Shown here piece by piece: positions 1 through 10,700 of a DNA stretch of 64,000 nucleotides. The position numbers and the translations under genes are program-made. Where the stretch lies: positions 124,001-188,000 of the forward strand of contig JAEVLN010000034.1 of the NCBI GenBank assembly GCA_018350325.1, given 5' to 3'. Positions within the stretch are counted from its first letter, which is position 1. Each line of letters starts with the position of its first letter. Below the pieces are notes generated by a model, which was not told where the DNA came from, did not search any database, and saw only the letters and a list, made by a program, of their open reading frames with translations. Source of the DNA: Globodera rostochiensis (taxonomy: Eukaryota > Nematoda > Chromadorea > Rhabditida > Heteroderidae).

Positions 1-1117
1 GTGCCAATATCTCATTGATTATCTAAATAATATTTAATTTAGTCAAAAATAAATAAATAAAGTTAAATGTTTTTGCCTCAATTTGTGACGCTTTGTCCAC
101 CGTTTTCAACGTCTTTCGGATCACGTAACAGCCGTACATTTGCTGGGCCAATGTCAACACGTGGCCACGCAATGCGTCCACAAATTGAGCCTTTTCCGTC
201 GGATTGGCACGCCCCAACTTTTGCTCGATGAACCTGGCGAAATGTTAATGCAAATTTTAATTAAATCAACAACAGCTTCTTTTTTTGCGCTAAAATGGAA
301 CAATAGAAATTCGACGAAACCCATGGGTCGCAAATGGAGGGGATTCAAACAACTTTCCTTTGGTGTCCAGTATACGGTACAATAAAAAAAATTCTAACAT
401 TTAAAAAATGTAAGAAAAATTTGAGTTTTACAAAAGCGCGGATCGTTTTTGAATTAAAGCTTTGCGATTGGACATGTTTTAAAAATGTTATGGCCAGAAA
501 ACCCCCCAAAATCGTAATTTTAAAACTTTATTAAGTATTAAGGCCATAACTTTTTTGAAACATGTCCAATCGCAAAGCTTTAATTTAATTAGCTTCAACT
601 CTTCGAGATCTTTCGATTGGCGTTAAGAATTCTAAATCGGTTAAGGTTGAAGCAGGTTAAGGGCATTTAATGGTTTGTTCAATCGCTTAGTTTATGACAA
701 TTTAGATAGTTACACGCCATGGAATGAACGGGTTGACGCTAGCCCGGGCTGTTCAAGTCGTTCACCTTGAAACATCCCACCCCCAGCAATTCCCACCTTG
801 AACCTTGCGAGTCTTGCGCAAGCTCCACGACGTCTTTGCCCAAATTGGTGAGTTGAAGATTGGCTGTACGGTTTTTGTAGATATCGGCCAACAGCTTGGA
901 ACGGTGGCTGGGCCGGTCTAAAATTGCAAAAACTCTAAAAAAAACTCCATAGGTAAAATTTGGAAAATTTTCTGTTAGGCTCAAATTTACAAAATTTACT
1001 GGACGAAGACGACGACGACGCCATGCGAGCGCCCAATGAAATAACGGCTGCCGGGCACACATTGTTTTTGGCGCATTGATGCAAAAACACCACACGAACA
1101 GCTTGAATTTGTTGAAC
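1..1117 (-). CDS. Pumilio/PUF family RNA-binding protein (partial, 5' part)
   Basis: PUF proteins bind motifs in mRNA 3' UTRs through tandem helical repeats and usually repress translation. Reading leftward on the minus strand I place exons at 917-797, 233-77 and from 22 off the window edge; an exon at 1117-991 is possible and weaker. Phases join across the introns (phase 2 at 797/233, phase 0 at 77/22). Exon 917-797 holds a repeat-1 pattern (RSKLLADIYKNR, then LQLTNLGKDVVELAQDSQGSR), continuing as FIEQKLGRANPTEKAQF in the next exon. That exon also carries RGHVLTLAQQMYGCYVIRK, the classic PUF helix with the C-Y-x-x-R edge residues. The intron after 77 begins with GC. The initiator may be the Met before a serine run in exon 1117-991, or may lie further upstream. 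The family is clear; the subfamily is not, and most repeats lie outside the window. Confidence 0.85.
452..585. repeat. Short inverted-repeat (MITE-like) element in the PUF intron
   Basis: Arms 452-495 and 542-585 are near-perfect reverse complements of about 44 bp, sharing AAAGCTTTGCGATTGGACAT, around a loop of about 46 bp. No coding capacity. It sits in the PUF intron between 234 and 796. Confidence 0.8.
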
Positions 1118-1429
1118 CTAAACAAAACAAAAACATTTTTTTGGCACGAAAATATTTGCATACGAAAGAAACTTTCCGAAAGGTTAAGCCTAAAAAGTGC
1201 TTTTTTTTGAAGTTTTTAAAAAATCTGAAACCCTCCAACTCTTAGAGCATTTTCGTGTGCCGCCAAAATTAAGACAAAGAAAAGGATTTAGAAGTCCTTT
1301 TGTCACGACAATTTGTCAAAAAAACGAACCAAAAAATTAAAATGTCTCCCGTGGCCAAAACGGAAGGTGATAATACAAGTAGTCTAGTTTGTTAGACCGT
1401 AATTTTTGAAAAAGTACTTCTTTTTTTTT

Positions 1430-1637
1430 CAAAGTCGAGAAATGATGTTTTTAAGGGTATTCTGGTGCGTAGAATACGAATATGAGCTCCATTTCGACCA
1501 AATCCGAACCACCGAATTCGAACAATTCTTCAAAAACTCAAAAATTTTCCAAAAATTAATCTTGGCCCATTCCGGGGCTCGAAATAGGTCGAAATGGAGG
1601 TCACATTCCCCTAGAAAACACCTTTTTATCGACTTTG
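1430..1637. repeat. Inverted-repeat element of the CAAAGTCGA family
   Basis: The left end (1430-1500) and right end (1587-1637) are inverted, with CAAAGTCGA at the outside and CTCCATTTCGACC further in. The same family recurs at 37262-37580 and 44036-44395, with a partial copy near 12725-12830. No coding capacity. Confidence 0.65.
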
Positions 1638-1890
1638 AAAAAAAAGAATTCAAACCTTGCAAATGATGTGTTGGCCGTTCAGAAAATTGCGAATGAATCG
1701 GTCCATCATTTTAAACGATTGCGTTTACTTTCTAAATGCTAAAAAGTACCAAAAATTTAAATTACAATAAACTAGTTGGAATTGATGGGGAATGTTGATG
1801 GGAAAAAGCGCAAGCGCTTAAGGACTTCGTTGCTACACTATAACTTACGCCCCAATAGATTTGGAAATAGCGACTTTGCACGCGCTGCTG

Positions 1891-2643
1891 TACAACTCGC
1901 CTATGTAACATTTCGCCTACGCAACATTTCGCCTACGTAACATTTCGCCTACACAGTCAAAAAGCAACATTTCGCCTACAAATTTTAAAAATCAATTTTT
2001 AACATTTCCTTTGACAAATTTAAGGCTTATTTGGCTAGATCAAAAGCAAAAGCATTGTAAAATCCATCTTCATACACGTATACCTAATTATTTATAGATA
2101 AAGGAAAATGAATTTTGAAAAAATGGGTCTGAAAAGGAAGATCGGCCAAGCAAGGAAGGACGTCACCTGCGAAGTTTTTGAGCACTTCGACAAATGTTAA
2201 GACGTAAATTTTTATGCATTGGTTTTTTGAATGGTGTAAATTTTGTGCAAGCGTAGAAGTGTTTGGTATTTTCAATACAGCAAACCCACTTACAATTAGA
2301 CTTTCTGATGATCTCATTATCAAGGAGGCCGATCCTTTTCAACAATTCTGGCAGCTAGACAAAATCTATTCAATTATTCATTTTGTATCATTTCTTTGTT
2401 GCCAGACTTAATAAAATTGAAGCTTTAATTCTTTCGCGCATTACAAAATGCTTAATCGTTTGTCAAAGAAAAATTTAAAAAAAAAAGAATTTTTAAAATT
2501 TGTAAGCGAAATGTTGCTTTTTGACTGGGTAGGCGAAATGTAAATAGGCGAAATGTTGCGTAGGCGAAGTGTTGCTTTTTGGCTTTGTAGGCGAAATGTT
2601 GCCTTTTGGCTGTGTAGGCGAAATGTTACATAGGCGAGTTGTA
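1891..2643. mobile_element. Foldback element with short-repeat ends (AACATTTCGCCTAC)
   Basis: The outer 30 bp (1891-1920 and 2614-2643) are perfect inverted repeats. Each end is an array of a roughly 15-17 bp monomer containing ACATTTCGCCTAC (left array to about 1981, right array from about 2502). The core between carries only short open frames (for example minus 2323-2084), none of which I recognise. The architecture is that of a non-autonomous foldback DNA transposon; which superfamily is not evident. Confidence 0.75.
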
Positions 2644-3084
2644 GTGGCGCCCTTTGCACGTGTGGTCAAGTGGAATTCAAAAATGTTGGCATACTGTATT
2701 TATACAACACAAACAGTGAATTTTTACTCTGAGCCAGGGGTTCGAATCCGGTAGACTGTAATGATAAATTTCACCGATTTTTTGATAAAAATAGTTATGG
2801 ATTGGTTAAAAAAGATTTTTAAAAATTCTAAAAAAATAAACAAATGCTAATAGACAACATAGTAACAGTTTTTGAACCATAGATATCATTTAAAAAATTT
2901 TTTCGCCACCCCATAAAGTTCGAGCAGTTCGAACCAACTGGGCATGCAAAACTAAGTTCACCATCACATTCAGCACCCCAAAAACCCCTCGGTGCACAAA
3001 ATAAGCAAGATTTCAGGCAAATACAGCTCTCAGAAGGCTTTACAAAAAAATGTTGTCAAAAAAACGTGAATTTTTGCCCAGTTA

Positions 3085-3216
3085 TTAACAGTTAAAGCAG
3101 TTTTTCTGACCCGAAACCACTTTATTCATGTGCCATTCAGATGAACGTCGACCCTCCTTCCTCTTTCGGCGTTTGGTTTCCCTTTTCAATGCTCCGATTG
3201 TGTGATTTGAGCTCAT
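3085..3216 (-). CDS. Possible 43-aa basic peptide (weak candidate)
   Basis: A short minus-strand frame starts at ATG 3216, just after a good acceptor (TTTTCAG, six bases before the ATG) as expected for a spliced-leader site. It encodes MSSNHTIGALKRETKRRKRK and ends with a cysteine-containing tail before TAA at 3085. The KR-rich block resembles a nuclear localisation or nucleic-acid-binding segment. It has no recognised family and could be an exon or chance. Confidence 0.2.
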   Translation of the reverse strand: MSSNHTIGALKRETKRRKRKEGRRSSEWHMNKVVSGQKNCFNC

Positions 3217-3510
3217 TTTCCTGAAAATTTTATTTTTTTCAACTTATTTGCTAAAAATGTTAAGAAAAAATTTGATTTCAGCTTAAAGATTTTGCTTTTG
3301 GGTAGACAATTATGTTGGCAGGAATGTTTAATCAAAAATTCTTGTGTTCGATGTGTGACCAACTCAGTTTCTGCTGTAACTCTGTTTTTTGCTATGACAT
3401 ACCGGTAACGCCAAAGCCCAATGCCTTCGCTTTAATCGCTATTTCCTTCGTTAAGTTATAGTGTGCTAGTAAATGAAAGTGATTTTGTGGGCTATTCGGA
3501 CGGTGTCAGT

Positions 3511-3725
3511 ACGTTTTGCCAACGAACGTTTTGCCAACGAACGTTTTGCCAACGAACGTTTTGCCAACGAACGTTTTGCCAACGAACGTTTTGCCAACGA
3601 ACGTTTTGCCAACGGTACGTTTTGCCAACTGTACATTTTGCCAACCCAGCAAAAATGGTACGTTTTGCCAACGCAGCAAAAATATTACGTTTTGCCAACC
3701 CAGCAAAATGTTTCATTTCGCCAAC
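3511..3725. repeat. 15-bp tandem repeat (CGTTTTGCCAACGAA)
   Basis: About seven exact 15-bp units run from 3511 to 3615. Diverged units follow, with CCAACCCAGCAAAA inserts, to about 3725. The monomer length is a multiple of three, so it stays open in several frames and gives spurious peptides. It resembles the end arrays of the foldback elements in this window. Confidence 0.9.
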
Positions 3726-5395
3726 TCATCAAAAACTTAAATTTCGACCAATTTCGAACCCCGGACCCGTATTCTAATGTTTTTTGATTTCAAAATTTAT
3801 AATTCTGGTCCAGATTGATTTCCGGAAAGCAAAATGCTGGTCCTTTCTGGTCTATACTGGCTTTCCGGAAAGCCAAATTCTGGTCAACCAAACTCGGAAC
3901 ACTAAATTCTGGTCCTTTCTGGGTTTTGTGTTTTTGTTCGGTTTAAAAGGCTGAATGTTTGGGTCTTCCAAACATTTGTCTTGTTTAGTGTTTTGTTCGG
4001 TTGCTGGTCCAGTTTAGTTTCCGGAACACGAAATCCTGATGATTCTGGATTTCCAGAAGATCAAATAACAAATTCTGATTCATACTGGCTTTTCGGAAAA
4101 CCTAATTCTGGTGCATGCTGACTTTCCGACCAAACAATATTTTTAAGAATGAGCCATCTAAGATTTTGAAAATCTACGGTTTTTTATTATTTACCATTAA
4201 TCACAGAAAACCGGTTTTAAGGTTTTCTTAGGTGCTGAAAACGATGGAACAAGCAAAAATTTTAGCTGACTCGACCTTTAAACCGGTTTTTGAACCAGTT
4301 CAAATTTTGAAAAACCATAGGGCGACCTTTTTGGTTTAGGCTTAAGCCTAAGCCACCCTGGTTCGGGTACGTTAGGCTTAGGCCTAAGCCTAACGAACCC
4401 CAAACCAGGGTCTAAAGATTGCCAGTCAATTAAGAAGAGAAAATTCTTTTATAAAATTTTATTTCAATCACGGAAAAATGCCTGGAAAAGGACATGGAAA
4501 TTCCCCGATACTCGATACCGAGTAATTAACCCCGATACAGGATACCGATACCGATACCCAAAAAACCCGAGACTTTTGAAAATTTTTTATTTTTTGGTTC
4601 AAAAATTTGGGAAATTCAAAAAAAAATTTTGCAATTTTTATTAGAGGGTTTTGCAGGGGACCAGCGGTGCCGACAGACGCCGCCGAAAAAATTTTGTATT
4701 TTTGACTCAATTTGTTAAGAGATTTGCATCCAAAAATTTTAAAAATGCGGAATTTTTGTAAGCTTTTTTAGGTGTAGGAAGAGGGTGTGCCTATAGGCAC
4801 CGCCGGGGAAAATGAAAGTATTTCTGTTAAAAAATTGCAAAAAGGTTTTCTGAGTGATGTTTTGTAAGAACTAATTAATAAATTAATTTAGCACATATTT
4901 TGGCATTTTTGGGTTTTTAGTACATATTTTAGCATTTTTAAGCACATAAAACCTTACATATTTAGGGGTTTTTAGCACATATAAATCCGGGCCCTAGTCA
5001 TTACGTATTTTTAAGCTCAGAATTCTTTCTCACCTCCATCTTTAGGGATGTAAAAAAGTCTCGGTTTTCGAGACCAAGTACCCGATACTTGGTACTCAAT
5101 ACCTAGACCCAAAAAAGCCGAGACTTTTCTCGATTCATCGATACCGAGACTCTAGTGCAGCACTAAAAATTAGCAACAAAAAAAATTTTCGTGCAGAGAT
5201 ATCCGCAGACGGAAACCAAATATCGTTAAAATCCTCAAAAACAAAACAAAAAATTTAACGAAGTAAGCACAAAGTTAAGCTTAATTTTCGATTTTAATTG
5301 AAGAAATGTTAATATGCGAATTTTAGATATTAAATGAGGTTGCTTTAATGCTCCGAGGCGGTACCCCGCAATTCGGCGCGCACGATTCGGCGCGG

Positions 5396-5669
5396 CACGA
5401 TTCGGCGCCGACAAGTTTTTCGTTAAAAAACTTTGTTCAAAGTCAACCAAACCAAACATGCTTGGTATTATTCGAAAGCATGAAATTAGTAGAAGCTTAC
5501 AAAGTCAAAAGCTAAGCGATTCGAGTTAAACAAAAAAAGTTATGAAGTCACCACGACAAAAATTGCAATTTTCACAGGTTTTAAACCTATATAGCCTTTT
5601 TAAGAATGTTTGGTTTGGTTGACTTTGAACAAAGTTTTTTAACGAAAAACTTGTCGGCGCCGAATCGTG
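5396..5669. repeat. Long perfect hairpin element
   Basis: Arms 5396-5458 and 5607-5669 match as perfect 63-bp reverse complements, containing CGGCGCCGACAAGTTTTTCG, around a loop of about 148 bp. A MITE or a recent foldback insertion is likely. No coding capacity. Confidence 0.85.
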
Positions 5670-6564
5670 GTGCTCCGCTCCGAGGCGCATTTAAAAAATG
5701 TTGAGATCCAAGCGCCCTGTCATTGTACATTTACCTAATTCAAATTTTGTTTTTAATTCATCTTTTTTTTATTCCCCCCCCCCATTTTTACTTATTTAAT
5801 CAGTTTGTTTTTGGGTTTTTGGTACATATTTATTTGCATCTTTTTTATCTCTGTATTATTTTATCTAAGTGATCTGGTAATTATCATAAGTATAAGCAAG
5901 TTGTTTTATGGGCCCTTATTTTATATCAACAGAAAAACATTGTCATAAATAATAACAACGATTAGCGTTCAAATAAAGAGGAGTGCCGCCCATTCGCTCC
6001 CCGGGGGGATGATGATACCATAAAAGTGGCCTCAAAAATCGCATCGCCATACACACAACAAACACTGATAAGAAAACATTATTCATTCATACTAATTAGC
6101 TAGTAAATTTTCTGAAAATTATGCGCGATCTTCAAAAGAAAATCATTTTTGACGCAAAAAGTCTCCCCCGGGCGCTTTAGCTTCCTTCGAGAGAGACTTT
6201 GCGATTCGGAAATCTTGGCACAAAAAATCGTGATTCCAAATTTTGATGCTAAAATCTCGTCTAGGTTTAGAGGTTGGTTCCTGGAAATTTTTCGGTTATC
6301 CGAACCGAAATTTATCAGGCTATCAGAACCTACCCAAAAAAAATCGCGTCAATATTTCGATGATTAGAGGCCTGCTTTTAGGTGTCAACAAAATGCCCCC
6401 GGCAGCGAACTTTGGAATCGAGAACGCTTTGCGGTTTGAGAATCTCATTCGGGATTATCTCGAGTCGAGATTCTCGACTCGAAAACTCGGCGAGCGCCCC
6501 CACCAATCTCTCGTCTCGCGCTTCCTTCGGGCGCTAACCGCGCATTAACAAATAGCAAAAAAAA

Positions 6565-6569
6565 TTCAG
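6565..6569 (+). promoter_or_regulatory. Probable spliced-leader trans-splice acceptor of the transthyretin-like gene
   Basis: TTCAG lies six bases before the ATG at 6576, after an A-rich stretch and with no upstream exon evident. Nematode genes are often trans-spliced this close to the start codon. Confidence 0.5.
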
Positions 6570-6575
6570 CAAAAA

Positions 6576-7415
6576 ATGTTGTGGCACCATTCCCGTGTTC
6601 TGCTCGTCGTATTCCTCTCAATTTGTTGCACCCAATTTGGTGATGTTCATGCGCGAACGCAGTCTGTTGCCGTCGAAGGTTTTTGAGAAATTGGGGAAAA
6701 AATTTCAATTTCATTTTTTTTGTCGTCAAATTTAGGCCGTCTGTTGTGTGGCACGGCACCGGCACGTGATGTTCGCGTGAAACTGTTTGACGAGGACTTG
6801 GGCGTTGATCCGGACGATCAGCTTGATGCCGGTAAAAAAATCATTTAAAAAAAAATAAAAATTGTTATTTTTGTTAAGGCTATTCGGATTCGAACGGCAA
6901 TTTTAAACTCGCTGGGCACACCTCGGAAATGACGAACATCGACGTCGTGTTCAAGGTCAACAATTGGGAAAAAAATAAATAAAAATTGTTAACAAAAATA
7001 AAATCATGCATTTTTAAGATCTACCACGACTGTGACGATGGGATAAAAGTAAATTGATTTTGGGGTTAAACTTTAATTAATTTTTAAAACATTTTAGACT
7101 CTTAATCAAAAATGAGCTAAAAATTATATCAAAAATAATATCTCCAATTTTAAATTACCTGTAAAAGTTTATAATTAAACTAATCGATTCAACCAAAAAC
7201 AAAAACTAAAGCCCGGCTCGCGCAAGCTGAAATTCGTCATTCCGAACTCGTACGTCACGGAGGGCCAGACGCCACGGAAGACCTTCGACATTGGCGTACT
7301 GAACCTGGAGGCCGGCTTCAAGGGCGAGGAGCGCGAGCTGATCGTGACCAAAAAGCGCAGAAGTCACGGCCACCATCGTAGTTACTACCAAGACATTGCG
7401 GACTTTTTTCCGTGA
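6576..7415 (+). CDS. Transthyretin-like (TTL/TTR) family secreted protein
   Basis: Five exons (6576-6678, 6736-6831, 6879-6955, 7019-7048, 7212-7415) join in one frame to 169 aa. Residues 1 to about 26 form a signal peptide (basic start, hydrophobic VLLVVFLSICC). Then follow the family hallmarks: RLLCGTAPARDVRVKLFDED, a DSNGNFKLAGH beta-turn, FKIYHDCDDG, and RKLKFVIPNSYV near the end. TTLs are a large nematode family of secreted beta-sandwich proteins; one in C. elegans bridges apoptotic cells to phagocytes and some in plant-parasitic species act as effectors. The two family cysteines are present. The tail is unusual: basic and His-rich (KKRRSHGHHRSYY) ending DFFP. The gene converges on the folylpolyglutamate synthase gene. 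Family certain, role unknown. Confidence 0.95.
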
Positions 7416-7719
7416 AAAAACAAATTCGAGAACAAAATGCCACTGGATGAAAAACAACAATTTAAGCAAAACAAATTTCCATTTGTGCCATGCCTTCCAT
7501 TCATTCATTTTGAATAAAAAATTATTCATTTAAAAATATTGGACATTCTCTTCTAATAAATTTAAATAATTAAAATCATAGAAAATTTATTACACATATT
7601 TTGAAAGTATATGTATATGAAGAAATAAGCAATTTAAAAAATATTCATTAAAAAGATTAATAGTTTTTGAAAATATGAATCAAAAATAAATTTATCAAAA
7701 AAAATAAATTGTCTGTCAT
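7416..7719. other. Convergent 3' UTR interval
   Basis: An AT-rich gap between the transthyretin-like stop codon and the folylpolyglutamate synthase stop codon. A plus-strand AATAAA lies about 100 bp after the former, near 7514. Nothing else recognisable. Confidence 0.6.
7514..7519 (+). terminator. Polyadenylation signal AATAAA of the transthyretin-like gene
   Basis: AATAAA about 100 bp downstream of the TGA at 7413-7415, in an AT-rich 3' UTR. Confidence 0.5.
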
Positions 7720-10700
7720 TCATTCATTTGCTTTGCTTGGGTCCAGCACTGCCAGAAAATCGCCGACCTGAAAAGTGCCAAGTGCATGAACGGTCCGGCC
7801 GGCCTCAGATGGATACATAGAGTTGGTGGGGACCGGGACTGGTACTGAAGTCCAGTTTTGGGACTGAATTTCCCCCATAAAATCCCGGGTTTTCCCAAAA
7901 ATTCCGGCCCGGCCTACTCTACCCAAAACCGGATCCGCCCGAATAATCTTATACAAATTTTTAAAATTTCCAACGCGCAAAAGCCGAAACTCAAGGTCTT
8001 CCTTCTCCCTATCGACACAAGGACGGACATTTGGCTCAAAATCATCCGGGTTCCGGTCCGGTTATAAGGATCAGCAGCGTACATATATAAATAGTATCTG
8101 ATTGATCAAGGTTGGGGGGGGGGAGGGGAGCGCGGAAGGGGAAAGGGTCCAAAAAAATTTCTGGTCACACAAAACACTGCTTGCTACGCGATGATGCTGC
8201 TGCTGTTGCAGTTGCAGCAGCACCACCAGACCCACCAGGTGAAGACTGCCTGTCACCAGCACATGCAACTCCGTGCCCGTGTTGTTGTCCGCCAATGCGT
8301 GCACTTTGGCCAACGCGTCCGACACACAGGTGAGCACCTCGGACGGCTGATCCGGATGCTAAGAAAAATTAACAATGCAAATTATTATTTCGGACTTTTT
8401 TTAGCCAAAAATCCGGACATTTACAAAAATTGGCAGGATAGGGTCAGTTTGGGGGGGGGGGGGGTCGCAAATTGAATTTTTGATGGAATTTGTTAAGAAA
8501 AATGGTCCAAAAAATGCAGCGCGGAAAGGCGAAAAAATGATTAGAAAAATTAGTAAAAATCAAATTTTTGGGATTTCGAATTTCCTCCTGGAGTTGTTCA
8601 TTAAACGACAAAAGTAAAAATAAATGTCTGCTGATCGGGAAGCCAATTTTTAAATAATCGAAAAAAAAATCCAACAATTTGTCGCCAAATTTCGCGGTCC
8701 TGTTCGCAGCGTCGAAGCTCCGCGTTCAGGTCCAGCTTCACGTTTGTGGAGTCGCGGCCCAACGAGCTGGGTCGATCGGGCGGGTCGATCACTGCGGGAC
8801 AGAACAGCGCCATGCCGAAGCGGCAGCCCTTTGAAAAAAATGTGTGTTCCGAAAATTCCGATCACCACCATCAACACAAATCTTGGCATTTCCAACCCAT
8901 GGTCAACAAAAGCGTGGAGAATGAAAAAATTAAACTATAAGTGAACGAACGACTGTAATGTAAATGTCACCAATTTTGGAGTAAAAAATGCCAAAAATGT
9001 AAAAAAAACAAAATTTCTTTTACGCTTAAATTGGGCAAAAGTTGGGCTGAACTGCGATCGCCCGTGCAATGGAAGAGCAAAAGGCGCTGAACGGAGTCGG
9101 AGGACGACGCGGCGGCCACGTCACTGCTGCTTTGGACAAACCATTGGGCACAAAACTAAAGGGGCGCACTTTTACTTCGGAGATTAATTTAAATATAATT
9201 TAAATTTGGCGAAAAAAACAATGTTTGGCGTAATGATCACAAGGGCCCGGATGAATTAAATAGGAAGATTTAAACATAGTTACTCAAAAATCCCAAAACA
9301 GGCACTAAAAAGGGTCTAAAGATTCCAAAAATTTTAAAACCCGGCATTTCCAAATTCGGCATTTTTGCAGCCATCGGCTCCCCCCCCCCCAACCAGGGCT
9401 CTCAGATGCCTTATTTTTAAGGCAAATGCCATAATTTTGCCATATTTTTGAACTTAGTGAAATTTCTTATTTTTTGAGGGAAAAATGAGAATTCCCGAAA
9501 AAAGTGTCTTTGATTCTTACAATTTGAATTTTTTGGTTGCAAATCTCTTAACAAATCGCGTCAAAAATTCAAAATTTTTCTCGGCGGCGCCTATCGGCAC
9601 CGCCGACCCCCCTCCCCCAAAAGGAAGCAGAATTCGCAAAAAAATTTGCATTTTTGAAAATTCTTAAGAAAACTGCCATATTTTTGACCCCTCGATGCCA
9701 TAAAAATGCCATATTTTTGGAGCCGGTTGCCATATTTTCTCGAAGGTGATCTGAGAGCCCTGCCCCCAACCCCGGAGTGGAGCCCATATGCCGTGCCGTA
9801 TTTCTAACTAAACATTTTTTTAGAAAATCACAATGTCTAAAGGCGCAAAATTCTCTGGTTTAATAATAATAATAATAATTTATTTTTAAAAATGATTAAT
9901 AATAATTTAAACAATCATTTATTTGTTGCCTGCATGCTCTGCGGTGTGTGCGCCCCGTCCAGATGGAACACAATGTTTTGTCCGTGTCGCAACAATTGAC
10001 TCCGACCCTCCCAACGGCACTGTGCCAACGCATGCGCAACGCCTGAGGGGCAGGGGGAGGGCGGGAATGAGATTCTCGAAATAAGGCACACGGGAATTTG
10101 TACGGATTTACATCCAACGTCCCGGACATGTTTCATGGGTCCGGATTTGCATATGTCTGCGCGCAAACTCTACCCGGGGTCAGCGTGAAGGCGGACAACC
10201 GGTTGCGCCCCTCGACGGCAGTGGTCGCGTCAAGTTGGAGCTGTTCATCAACAGATGCTGCTATTGTGCCGCAGTTGTTTCTGCTGCTGTTGTTGTTGTT
10301 GCTCTCCGGCATGCCGGTGCCGTTTGCATCAGCAGTCTCTGAAATTTCATTTTTCAAATTTTGGGCTGCCAAGAGATTGGGCATTGACCAATGTGCCGTC
10401 GATGACATTTGAGCAGCCAAATGCGTGCCAACTGCAGTGCCATTGACGCATTTGTGTGCTGATGAGGGCCCGCAATGCCCAGCTCCGGCTGTTTGGCGGA
10501 AGGCGGCCATCGGTAATCGGCCAGAGGCGGCACGATGAAAAGGGGGCACTGATTTAAAAAAAAATTTTTTTTTTGAGAAAATCTTTCAGACGAAAAAAAT
10601 AATTTCATAACATTTTTGGCGCTTCCCTGAGGCATCATAAAATGGCCAAAAGTGCCAGCAGCATGAAAATGTAAAGCAATTTTTGAGCGAAACAGCTCCA

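Larger units (their letters stand above)
2644..6575. other. Repeat-rich intergenic spacer
   Basis: No convincing multi-exon gene was found here. The stretch holds a lone tRNA B-box-like motif (GGTTCGAATCC near 2730-2740), a 15-bp satellite, CTGGTC/TTCCGGAAAGC-rich low-complexity sequence at 3800-4130, a palindrome of GGCTTAGGCCTAAGCC near 4372-4400, a self-complementary CGATACC/CGAGAC-rich element at about 4470-5165, and a long perfect hairpin at 5396-5669. Confidence 0.5.

Noticed and set aside
3463..3787. Repeat peptides FANER / TFCQR
   Set aside because: Translation of a 15-bp satellite, open in several frames on both strands.
7206..7529. Minus-strand frame opposite the transthyretin-like gene
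   Set aside because: Exact antisense shadow of the last transthyretin-like exon.
10255..10310. CTG-type trinucleotide run
   Set aside because: It is coding: the Asn/Ser-rich insert of folylpolyglutamate synthase read on the minus strand.
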